The notes under the pieces were generated by a model. That model worked only from the letters and a program-made list of their open reading frames with translations, was not told the origin of the DNA and searched no databases. From the NCBI GenBank assembly GCA_964448105.1, contig CAYUVK010000087.1, forward strand, positions 1 through 22,292: a DNA stretch of 22,292 nucleotides, written 5' to 3'. A program made the translations under genes and the position numbers. Positions 1 through 6,632 of the stretch are shown here, in pieces. This DNA is from CAVQBP01 sp964448105 (GTDB lineage Bacteria > Bacteroidota > Ignavibacteria > Ignavibacteriales > Ignavibacteriaceae). The stretch's first letter is position 1. The number at the start of each line of letters is the position of its first letter.

Positions 1-1884
1 GATCAAATTGAACTTGATTGCAATGCATATAGTAGCCAGAATGTAGGCACACCAAACAGTGATGAAGTTGTGGAAGGTATATGGAATCCTTTAGACTATC
101 CTAGTATATTCGCCCAGATGGCCGGAAACTTAATGGGATTAGAACAAAAGACTGACTATTGGGAAAAGAATACCGACGGTGATTGGAAAAATTTATCAGA
201 TGAAACAGCTTCCCCTTTATCAAATACAGAATTTGCAGATTTAGTTAATTCAAGATTGGGAACCAAATTTGATCCAAGCTTTTTCGAAAATCGTGTACAT
301 TTTTCCATACCTAGTGATGGACATGAAAATGATATTATGGGTGATCCCAATGGGGATCCCCTCCAACCCGATATAGATAAATTAGCCGAGATGGCAGGTT
401 TAATTATTATTATAGAACCGGGTGATATTTTAGTTAATGTTCGCAACGAAGACCAGAATGAGGTTGTAATTCACTCCGAAAATTTATTTGTAGAACACAA
501 AGGAGATTTAGTTGTAAAACCAGGTGAAGGAAAGACGCTGAACGGAATTTATACCGCTTGCATTGATCGTCAAGGAGGAAGGCCGCACAGCGGTGCCGTA
601 TTTAATATTGCTCCTTCTTTAGACAAATGGAATGGTTCAGCTGCTGCCGTGGATTTGTTGAAGCTTGTAAAATATATTGATTCAATAGGATTTTATTGTG
701 GAGAATATTCAACTGTGCAACATGCTATCTGGAGAATAACAGATGACCTTTTATGGGGCTTCGGGGAAACAGAAGATATTGCACTTTTATTTGAAGGTGC
801 AGGGATAAATGCCGGCAACAAGATTTTTAATTTTCCCAGATTATCCAATTCAATAAATGATACAAGTTCAAAAGCAGTTATTCCTAAGGAGCTTTTTATA
901 CCTGATATTCAACCCAAATCTGTTCTGGCGGAAATAGGAGAAAATTTATCTTTTACTGCAGAAGTATATAAACCAGATGGTGTCAACTATACAACAAATA
1001 CTTCCTGGATATTTACCCCTCCTGATGGAAGTTCATCTCAAATTACTTCGAATGGTTCTTTTACACCCGACACTAAAGGAATATACTCTGTTTCTGTTAA
1101 AATTGATGTAACAGATTCACTAAATAATAAAACTGAATATAATCCGGAAGTAAAAGCTTATGCAGTAGTGCCAGATAAATTTACAGAAACTTTTGAACAT
1201 GGAAATTTAGATTGGGTCCATTGGGATACGTATGGTGATTCTAAATGGGAAATTACCGATAAAGATGCGCTGACCGGTTCATATTCAGTAAGATCGGGAG
1301 AAATTTCTGATTTCCAATCTACAACTCTTGCTATTTCAGTTAATCTGCCTAAAGATACTTTAATTACATTTGCTTTTAAAGTCTTTGTTAATTCAACTAG
1401 TTCCTTCTACTTTAGTGTAGATAGCAGTATTTATGCTTCATGGGGAGATGGAACTCGGGACTGGCAATTTTATACTGATTTTATCAGAGCAGGAGAACAT
1501 AACTTAACCTGGAAAATCGAAAATTTCTTAGGCGGTGTTGGAATAGCCTGGATAGATGACATATTCTTTCCAGCAAATTCAGTTGTTACCAGTATTAATA
1601 CTGATGAACAACAGGTTCCTGTGGCTTTTATGTTATATCAGAATTATCCCAATCCATTCAATCCATCAACCAGCATAAAGTATGGAGTCAGCAGCAGGGA
1701 ATTTGTTACACTCAAAATCTATGATATTCTCGGGAGAGAAATAGCAACGTTAGTAAATAAAGAACAGATACCCGGTTTTTATGAAATTAAGTGGGATTCC
1801 GGTAACCAGCCGAGTGGAGTATATCTATACAGAATCCAAGCCGGTTCATCTAACCAGGTAAGGAAAATGCTGCTGATTAAATGA
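1..1884 (+). CDS. T9SS-exported protein with thioester-domain-like, PKD-like and jelly-roll domains (5' end outside window)
   Basis: Frame 1 is open from the first base, so the gene starts upstream; the GTG at 70 is only the first possible start codon inside the window. About 627 residues are visible. A segment at about nt 540-800 resembles the thioester (TQXA/TED) domains of Gram-positive surface adhesins: a Cys in YTACIDRQ (codon 559-561), an LVKYIDSIGFY helix, and STVQHAIWRITDD with the candidate partner Gln at 718-720. A PKD/Ig-like domain follows (about nt 895-1170), then a MAM/cleaved-adhesin-like jelly roll (about nt 1180-1570, with FETFEHG-like and WIDDI motifs). The T9SS sorting domain closes the protein (about nt 1615-1884: YPNPFNPST, IYDILGRE, SGVYLYRI, KMLLIK). 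This implies Sec export followed by T9SS delivery to the cell surface. The export and C-terminal calls are firm; the thioester call is inference from motif order. The terminator-like hairpin of a repeat copy begins about 30 bp after the stop. Confidence 0.9.
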   Translation, partial: DQIELDCNAYSSQNVGTPNSDEVVEGIWNPLDYPSIFAQMAGNLMGLEQKTDYWEKNTDGDWKNLSDETASPLSNTEFADLVNSRLGTKFDPSFFENRVHFSIPSDGHENDIMGDPNGDPLQPDIDKLAEMAGLIIIIEPGDILVNVRNEDQNEVVIHSENLFVEHKGDLVVKPGEGKTLNGIYTACIDRQGGRPHSGAVFNIAPSLDKWNGSAAAVDLLKLVKYIDSIGFYCGEYSTVQHAIWRITDDLLWGFGETEDIALLFEGAGINAGNKIFNFPRLSNSINDTSSKAVIPKELFIPDIQPKSVLAEIGENLSFTAEVYKPDGVNYTTNTSWIFTPPDGSSSQITSNGSFTPDTKGIYSVSVKIDVTDSLNNKTEYNPEVKAYAVVPDKFTETFEHGNLDWVHWDTYGDSKWEITDKDALTGSYSVRSGEISDFQSTTLAISVNLPKDTLITFAFKVFVNSTSSFYFSVDSSIYASWGDGTRDWQFYTDFIRAGEHNLTWKIENFLGGVGIAWIDDIFFPANSVVTSINTDEQQVPVAFMLYQNYPNPFNPSTSIKYGVSSREFVTLKIYDILGREIATLVNKEQIPGFYEIKWDSGNQPSGVYLYRIQAGSSNQVRKMLLIK

Positions 1885-1910
1885 TTGAATTAAGAAAATA
1901 ATTGTCCTTC

Positions 1911-2098
1911 CAAAAGCCTTGCTTAACCAATAATCCAACTAATAAAACTTAAGCAAGGTTTTTTTTACACTGCGGACTGGGCAATCCATATCAAGATTAA
2001 CTAATAAGATGAAAAAATTATTTGTGAAGGGCTGACAGCATGGGAATGCATTAAACTTATAGGCTGTCAGACCGAACAATTAATTTTTGATAGGACTG
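1911..2098 (+). repeat. Modular intergenic repeat, copy 1 (core II, CTGACAGC hairpin)
   Basis: First copy of the window-wide family. It holds the CCTTGCTTAA/TTAAGCAAGG hairpin with a T-run, a degenerate GCAATC/GATTAAC segment, no CCAACC hairpin, and core II: AAAAAATTATTTGTG, CTGACAGC...GCTGTCAG (loop about 25 nt), CAATTAATTTTTGATAGGA. The same order recurs at 17484-17712 and 21971-22201. Confidence 0.85.
1916..1966 (+). terminator. Terminator-like hairpin after the T9SS gene
   Basis: CCTTGCTTAA (1917-1926) pairs with TTAAGCAAGG (1949-1958), a 10-bp perfect stem, and eight T residues follow. A short A-run on the 5' side could make it weakly bidirectional. It lies 32 bp after the stop codon and is also the first module of repeat copy 1. 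Confidence 0.7.
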
Positions 2099-2122
2099 AA
2101 AATGTTATGCTTAATGAAAATG

Positions 2123-2200
2123 AAGGTACAGAAAAAAGTCTTACTTATTTTTTGAATCGAACAGGTTAGGGGAACTGCAAAAATAAGTAAGTCTTTTTCA
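2123..2200. repeat. Long inverted repeat (type B), copy 1
   Basis: A left arm GAAAAAAGTCTTACTTATTT (from 2131) faces a right arm AAAAATAAGTAAGTCTTTTTC (ending 2199). The pairing is about 20 bp with a one-base slip and a loop of about 27 nt. Homologous copies lie at 16071-16146 and 17737-17813. There is no coding potential. Confidence 0.8.
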
Positions 2201-2230
2201 ATGGTACTTTCTGTATTATCATCTTTTGTT

Positions 2231-2342
2231 TTAATGACCAACCTTCGTTTGTATCAAACTTCGGTTGGCAGACAAGATGAAATAATATTTGCGTAAGGAT
2301 TGGGAGTGTGGATAGGGCGAGCAATTATTTTTTGATAGAATA
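2231..2342 (+). repeat. Right half of the modular repeat with expanded CCAACC hairpin and core I
   Basis: CCAACC (2238-2243), TTC, GTTTG, TAT, CAAAC, TTC, GGTTGG (2263-2268) forms a two-step hairpin, longer than the usual CCAACC-TTC-GGTTGG. It is followed by ACAAGATG and the G-rich core I (TTTGCGTAAGGATTGGGAG, then GGCGAGCAATTATTTTTTGATAG). It completes a compound with copy 1 and the type B repeat, matched at 17484-17912. Confidence 0.75.
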
Positions 2343-2426
2343 ACCAGTCAAAGAATTCCTGCTAATAGGTTTGTGAAGGGGAGAGATTCCGTTTATGCTA
2401 AATTTATGAGCGAATTTAAATTTTTG

Positions 2427-2455
2427 TTGACAAATACACTAAATAAATTTATATT
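2427..2455 (+). promoter_or_regulatory. Sigma70-type promoter for the membrane protein/XRE operon
   Basis: TTGACA (2427-2432) and TATATT (2450-2455) are separated by exactly 17 bp and lie 85 bp upstream of the ATG at 2540. Transcription would start near 2462, leaving an untranslated leader with three palindromic elements. Prediction from consensus only. Confidence 0.7.
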
Positions 2456-2487
2456 TGTAACCAATAGGTATCAAAAAGATAAATATA

Positions 2488-2525
2488 GGTTTCGTATAGA
2501 AACCCTTAGGTTATTAAAATAATAA
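2488..2525. promoter_or_regulatory. Palindromic operator candidates in the operon leader
   Basis: GGTTTC-GTATA-GAAACC (2488-2504) is a perfect 6-bp inverted repeat with a 5-bp spacer. TTATTA-AAA-TAATAA (2511-2525) is a second perfect one. An outer imperfect pair, TAACCAATAGG (from 2458) and CCTTAGGTTA (2503-2512), brackets the first. XRE regulators often repress their own operon at such palindromes, so self-regulation by the 74-aa protein is the natural guess. Confidence 0.5.
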
Positions 2526-2539
2526 CTCGGAGTAAAATC

Positions 2540-3025
2540 ATGGGCATAATGAGGAAAAAATCAAGTGCAGAACATGTTGATATTCATAGGCAGCTCTTAG
2601 TTCTTTCTATGATATTAATGTCATCAGTTTTCGCTATTAAAATAGCTGTTTACTTTATCAATGAAGGAATAAGAGGTTACCTGACGATTGCCGGTAAAAG
2701 TCTTTCCATCATATCCATCATCTTGATAGCAATCACGATATTTTGGAAGTTAAGATTTATACCCCGAAATGAACGATATCATCTTTTAACAACTAGTGAT
2801 AGTTATGTTAATCAGATGATGAATCAGGCATGTAAAATATCCTGGATATTGACTCTTTTATTTTTGGTTTTCGCAACTAGCATTATAAATAAGAACAGTA
2901 TGGTTCTACCTGCCAAGTTTTATTTAGACCTTTCAGTCTTTCTTTTACTTGCCACGTTCAGTATTAGTTTTTTCATACTATTGCGAATGGGAGATAATAC
3001 AGAGCATGAAGAGGAAGGCCAATGA
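2540..3025 (+). CDS. Four-helix integral membrane protein, partner of the XRE regulator
   Basis: This 161-aa protein has four hydrophobic segments (about residues 18-40, 46-70, 95-113 and 125-148), a basic N-terminus (MRKKSS) and an acidic C-terminus (EHEEEGQ). I cannot assign a named family. The start is supported by CGGAG about 8 bp before the ATG; the in-frame ATG at 2549 is a less likely alternative. The stop overlaps the next start in an ATGA arrangement, implying translational coupling to the small XRE regulator. Membrane protein plus tiny XRE protein pairs are common in Firmicutes and Bacteroidetes and often belong to sensing or stress modules, but the role here is unknown. The promoter at 2427 and the palindromes at 2488-2525 control the pair. 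Confidence 0.85.
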   Translation: MGIMRKKSSAEHVDIHRQLLVLSMILMSSVFAIKIAVYFINEGIRGYLTIAGKSLSIISIILIAITIFWKLRFIPRNERYHLLTTSDSYVNQMMNQACKISWILTLLFLVFATSIINKNSMVLPAKFYLDLSVFLLLATFSISFFILLRMGDNTEHEEEGQ

Positions 3026-3246
3026 ATGTAAAGCTTGAGAATCGGATACGAGTATTTAGGGCTGAACATCGATTGAGTCAAAGTGACCTAGCTGATCAGA
3101 TTGGTGTTTCCCGAAAAACAATCAGCACAATCGAGGTTGGCAGATTTATTCCATCCACAATTATTGCCTTGAAAATAGCACGTTACTTTAAAGTAGTTGT
3201 AGAGGATATCTTCACATTAAAAGAAGTTGATAAATCGGATGATTGA
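3022..3246 (+). CDS. Small XRE-family (Cro/C1-type) transcriptional regulator
   Basis: This 74-aa protein is almost wholly one HTH_3 domain (residues about 6-62): IRVFRAEHRLSQSDLADQIG, the recognition-helix region VSRKTISTIEVGRF, then ALKIARYFKV and EDIF. This is the compact stand-alone form (YozG-like) with no ligand or protease domain. The ATG overlaps the TGA of the membrane protein, so the two are co-translated and probably interact or share a regulatory loop. The likely target is its own leader palindromes. A 5'-truncated repeat copy starts only a few bases after the stop codon. Confidence 0.92.
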   Translation: MNVKLENRIRVFRAEHRLSQSDLADQIGVSRKTISTIEVGRFIPSTIIALKIARYFKVVVEDIFTLKEVDKSDD

Positions 3247-3251
3247 TTTTA

Positions 3252-3386
3252 TAAAAATTAAGCAAGGTTTTTTACACTGCGGAATAGGTAAATTATTGCA
3301 GGATTTACTGATAAGTTAAAAAAAATATTTGCGTGGGGATTTGGGGAGGGGTATTAGGCGAGCAATTATTTTTTTGAAAGAAATGA
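3252..3386 (+). repeat. Modular intergenic repeat, copy 2 (5' arm missing, core I)
   Basis: It begins with only the right arm of the first hairpin (AAAATTAAGCAAGGTTTTTT); the CCTTGCTTAA arm is absent because the XRE gene ends there. It continues with CACTGCGGAATAGG, GTAAAT/ATTTAC, no CCAACC hairpin, and the G-rich core I with four G-runs at 3335-3358, ending GGCGAGCAATTATTTTTTTG. Confidence 0.85.
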
Positions 3387-3391
3387 TAATA

Positions 3392-3433
3392 AAAGGTGAT
3401 ATCTCCTTATTAGAAAAGATATCACCTTTATAA
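3392..3433 (-). terminator. Perfect 13-bp hairpin (type C) ending the DUF362 gene
   Basis: AAAGGTGATATCT (3392-3404) and AGATATCACCTTT (3417-3429) pair over 13 bp around a 12-nt loop. It lies about 10 bp beyond the minus-strand stop at 3440, and on that strand the stem is followed by TTATT. The same hairpin recurs at 9108-9143 and 19679-19719, each time at a minus-strand 3' end. Confidence 0.75.
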
Positions 3434-3439
3434 TGTCTA

Positions 3440-5419
3440 TTATTTCAACAAAACAAATTTCTTTGTAGATACAAAGCTTCCTGCCTGCATTCTGTATAAA
3501 TAAACGCCGCTTGGAAGATTGCTGGCATTGAAATCAATGGAATAATTTCCTGCGGATTTCCTTTCATTAACTATAGTTGCAATTTCTTTTCCAAGAACAT
3601 CATACACTTTTATAATTAAAAAAGATTCTTTAGGGATTGAATATTGTATGGTAGTTACTGGATTAAACGGATTGGGATAATTCGCAAAAAGTGTAAAAGT
3701 GTGCGGGATATCGCCATTGTTATTCTCAACTGCAGTTGCTGTTGTTTTTATAACTTGAATCAGCTCAATACCTTCACCGGTTCCCAGATTGCGTGTGTAT
3801 TGTTTGTTGGTAGAATTATTCCAGTGTTCGTGTACACCCAGACTCTTCAATGGGATTGCGTCGTTTTCCGGGTCGTAGACAGTGCCTGAAGGCGGATTAT
3901 CGGCTTGAGCCGCTTCGTGCAGATAATTATCGGGCGTACCTGCGGGTACAGCTCCCTCGGATCTTAAGAAGTCCAGAAGAACAGACTCAATGGCGACGAT
4001 ATCCTGGCTCATGAACAAACTTGATGCAGGTCCGCCGTTGAATGGCGGGGCCGACCAGTATTTAAAGCGAATACATTCACCTAAAAACAGTATTGTCTTT
4101 CCGCCCAATTCTTTATGTCCCATCAGATCGACCAGGGCATTGTATGTTCCCATTGGGCGCATTGGAATGTCGGCGGCGAAGTCGAGGGAGGCTACCGCCT
4201 TGTGCATATAGAACGGGCACCAGCCATGGTAATAATAAGCATTCCCCGAGGGGGGATCGGGATTCCAGACCGAACCAAAGAAGTTTTTAGCACAGAGAGT
4301 TACGCCGGCCAATTCATGCGGACGGGGCATGGCAACATCAATAAGATACTTTGCCTTTGATACAACCGTAGGCAGGCAGACTGTACCGCTGCCCGGAACG
4401 ATGTTAGGATCGCCGTAATAAACCTTACAGGTAGTATCGGGCACTACCTTTTCACGTGTACCGGGATCATTTCCGGGACCGTTTTCATAACCATGTCCGT
4501 CAGCGCGATCTGTGGCGTCGCCTTCGGCCCACCGCACGCCGGGAAAGTCTGCATGGTTGTATTTGTAAACCGGGTTGCCGTGATAAAAGTTACAGTCATA
4601 TATGGTTATATCCTCATCCGGTACGCCGGCTTTGTTAACTAATTGCCACAGCAGAGCATGAAGCATTTGCGGACAAGGACGGTTATCCTGGCTGTCGGTC
4701 CATTCATAGAAACGGGAGTAAATGTTGTTAACCTTGATAGCTATCTTATCGCCGGCTTGGTAACCAGTATTGATTTGGTTGTAACGTGTCCGGTTGAAGT
4801 ACTTAAAGAGGGAATCCCAGGCTGCAACAGGATCGGCAATGCCGGTGAGGTTGAGAAGAGCCTGCGTCATCATATATTGAGCTTCTTCCGGATCAGTACG
4901 TTGATCTTCCCACCACCAGCCAGTTTTGCTGCCTTGATCTGAAAGCAGGCGGTCATAGATCCACACGACACGTCCGGGGTTAATACCTTTTGCAATACCC
5001 ATTGGTGTGTTGGCAGGATCGGTGGGGACGAAGCTTCCGGCCGGCGAAGCAATATTAGGTTTATCACTCAATGTGAAAAAACTAAGAAGGATTGCCGCAG
5101 CAAAACAGGTCGCCGCCACCGCATAACGTCGTTTTTGAAACAGGCTGCGGGCCCGGTGTATGATCAAGGAAGACCCGATCAGTCCTAATAACCAACCGAT
5201 AAAACCGGCGGCTATAGGCTGTGCCACTCTTTGACATGGATAGGTAGCACGGCTGGGCTTGGGTACAACCCGGATGAGAACCCAAATAACAGAGGCCAAA
5301 CCGAGAACTATCCAAAGCCATCGAGCTTTTCTTTCTCCTATCTTAAGTCCGGTTATTTTACCGGTTCGGGGGCACACAGTGAACTGTTTCATTACCTGTC
5401 GTCTGATTTTTGAAAACAT
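3440..5419 (-). CDS. DUF362-domain protein with N-terminal membrane helices and T9SS sorting tail
   Basis: 659 aa. Three hydrophobic helices come first (about 34-52, 68-88, 100-116). A DUF362-type domain follows (about 150-500), with GRVVWIYD, WWWEDQRTDPEE, GDKIAIKVN, GVPDEDITIYDCNF, AKYLIDVAM and ELAGVTLCAKNFFGSVW. The biochemical role of DUF362 is not settled; no ferredoxin cysteine clusters are visible. The last ~80 residues are a T9SS sorting domain (NYPNPFNPVTTIQYS, VYDVLGKEI, SGVYLYRMQAG, KKFVLLK). A good ribosome site, GAGGAG, precedes the ATG. Three helices before a T9SS passenger are unusual, since one cleavable signal is the norm. The body is GC-rich (40 of 60 bases at 4501-4560) while the tail is AT-rich (18 of 60 at 3541-3600), suggesting a chimera with an acquired body. 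Many shadow frames on the other strand come from this GC bias. Confidence 0.9.
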   Translation of the reverse strand: MFSKIRRQVMKQFTVCPRTGKITGLKIGERKARWLWIVLGLASVIWVLIRVVPKPSRATYPCQRVAQPIAAGFIGWLLGLIGSSLIIHRARSLFQKRRYAVAATCFAAAILLSFFTLSDKPNIASPAGSFVPTDPANTPMGIAKGINPGRVVWIYDRLLSDQGSKTGWWWEDQRTDPEEAQYMMTQALLNLTGIADPVAAWDSLFKYFNRTRYNQINTGYQAGDKIAIKVNNIYSRFYEWTDSQDNRPCPQMLHALLWQLVNKAGVPDEDITIYDCNFYHGNPVYKYNHADFPGVRWAEGDATDRADGHGYENGPGNDPGTREKVVPDTTCKVYYGDPNIVPGSGTVCLPTVVSKAKYLIDVAMPRPHELAGVTLCAKNFFGSVWNPDPPSGNAYYYHGWCPFYMHKAVASLDFAADIPMRPMGTYNALVDLMGHKELGGKTILFLGECIRFKYWSAPPFNGGPASSLFMSQDIVAIESVLLDFLRSEGAVPAGTPDNYLHEAAQADNPPSGTVYDPENDAIPLKSLGVHEHWNNSTNKQYTRNLGTGEGIELIQVIKTTATAVENNNGDIPHTFTLFANYPNPFNPVTTIQYSIPKESFLIIKVYDVLGKEIATIVNERKSAGNYSIDFNASNLPSGVYLYRMQAGSFVSTKKFVLLK

Positions 5420-5547
5420 GGGTTACTCCTCTTGTTTAAACAATAATATGTTCGGTTAGATTTCAATGTAACTTATTATTTTATAAAGTATATAAACGAG
5501 AAAAATTTATATGTTTCATCTAAACACTATATATCCATTATAATCAT

Positions 5548-5593
5548 AAATGTCTAAACATAGACATCTATAAATGCCTATATGTAGACATTT
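5548..5593. promoter_or_regulatory. TGTCTA/TAGACA palindromic element upstream of the DUF362 gene
   Basis: AAATGTCTA (5548-5556) and TAGACATTT (5585-5593) are perfect 9-bp inverted repeats, and TGTCTA-AACA-TAGACA (5551-5566) is nested inside. The element lies 130-175 bp upstream of the minus-strand ATG at 5419. A similar element sits upstream of the PfpI gene at 21817-21869. Candidate operator or structured leader. Confidence 0.5.
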
Positions 5594-5639
5594 TAATAAA
5601 TTCGCAATCAGGATTAAATAAGTTCACTTCAATTATCTC

Positions 5640-5900
5640 CCCGAAAAAAACTTAAGGTTGATATCAACTTAACCCTATTTTCCCCCAAAGGCAAGAAATT
5701 TCTATCCGCTGTTCTTCAAAAAGCCTTGCTTAACCAATAGCTATTACATAAAAATTAAGCAAGGTTGTTTACACGCTGGATTGGATTATTCATTTCAGGC
5801 TTTACTGACCAACCTTCGGTTGGTAAACAAAATGGAAAAAATAGTTGCGTGAGGATTGGGAGAGGGAATTAGGCGAGCAATTATTTTTTTGATAGGACTG
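5640..5900 (+). repeat. Modular intergenic repeat, copy 3 (full length with left extension, core I)
   Basis: The left extension is CCCGAAAAAAACTTAAGG, the 12-bp palindrome GTTGATATCAAC, then CCAAAGGCAAGAAATTTC. The modules follow in order: CCTTGCTTAA (5724-5733)/TTAAGCAAGG (5755-5764); a CATTTCAGGCTTTACTG segment; ACCAACC-TTC-GGTTGGT (5808-5824); core I (GTTGCGTGAGGATTGGGAG ... GGCGAGCAATTATTTTTTTG). The left extension is also present at 21938-22020 and partly at 17484-17525. Confidence 0.85.
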
Positions 5901-6153
5901 TTATGGAACGATTAAAAAAAGGAGTAGTCTGTAAAATCATAAAAAAACCTTTTGCGTTCCTAATTTACTTTATTGTACTTAATGAAATTAGAATTATTTC
6001 AACTTATTCATAACCTAGGAGATAGACTCTTCTGAATTTAGTTACTTCTTTATTTCTTTCATCTTCTGTAAAAAGTTAATTAAAGGGGAGATTTATCTTT
6101 TTATTTAGCATAATACAATAGGGCATCTTAATATTAATTTAAATGGTTAAGTA

Positions 6154-6182
6154 TTGACATAAATTCCCAGTATCTTTACATT
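6154..6182 (+). promoter_or_regulatory. Possible promoter upstream of the DUF1569 relic
   Basis: TTGACA (6154-6159), a 17-bp spacer, and TACATT (6177-6182). It could be the old promoter of the decayed gene at 6337-6477 or feed the lipoprotein gene. The remaining sequence from 5900 to 6337 is very AT-rich, and I see no gene in it beyond a 36-codon open frame without a ribosome site. Confidence 0.35.
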
Positions 6183-6336
6183 ATTTTTAATAAATAATTC
6201 TACTTGAGAGAAACGTTTTGACTTTCAGTCTTAGCAACTCTCGTCAGCTCTATTGGGCTTCTTTCAAGGTATCATATTAAATTATTTTTACATATACTGA
6301 TTTCAATTTTACGTCAGAATATTTCAATGCTGGATG

Positions 6337-6477
6337 GTTAATTTAGATTTCACTAAAAAATTTGTTGAATATCCGACCGATCAGAAAATCACACATCCAC
6401 TTTTTGGTAAAATGAATAAAAAACGATGGGTAAGATCAATTTAAATTCTTTTGGATCATCATTTGTCCTTGACATTT
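6337..6477 (+). pseudogene. Relic of a DUF1569/DinB-superfamily gene
   Basis: Reading from 6337 gives VNLDFTKKFVEYPTD, then THPLFGKMNKKRW, VRSI, a TAA stop (6442-6444), then ILLDHHLSL. Family members carry HPFFGKL..EEW, eight residues, then DHHL near the C-terminus. Here the spacing between W and DHHL is also exactly eight positions, counting the stop. No start codon or N-terminal half is recognisable. It is therefore a 3' fragment of a dead gene. The family assignment rests on motif memory only. Confidence 0.5.
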
Positions 6478-6632
6478 TTCAATATTTTTTTTTAAATTAT
6501 AATAAAGATTGTTGTGAAATTATATTATATTAAACATATTGTTTCACAAGGGTAAAAATGTCTCTTATTCTGCTTTAAACATAATTTCCTCTTCTCATTT
6601 TTTCACTTTCTGAAACTTTAAAGGTGGACAAA

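Noticed and set aside
3335..3386. The repeats as integron attC sites
   Set aside because: One copy (19638-19645) contains GTTAGGC, but the matching upstream GCCTAAC box is absent and other copies read ATTAGGC or TTTGGGC. No integron integrase-specific insertion is visible in the broken recombinase.
4093..4942. Several plus-strand open frames opposite the DUF362 gene
   Set aside because: They are antisense shadows produced by the GC-rich codon use of the real gene; none has a recognisable domain.
5903..6013. 36-codon plus-strand frame starting MERLKKGVV
   Set aside because: It has no ribosome site, starts within the end of a repeat copy, and resembles no known small protein.
6469..6503. TTGACA followed by TATAAT upstream of the lipoprotein gene
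   Set aside because: The boxes are 23 bp apart, too far for a normal promoter; the TTGACA also lies within the decayed DUF1569-like sequence.
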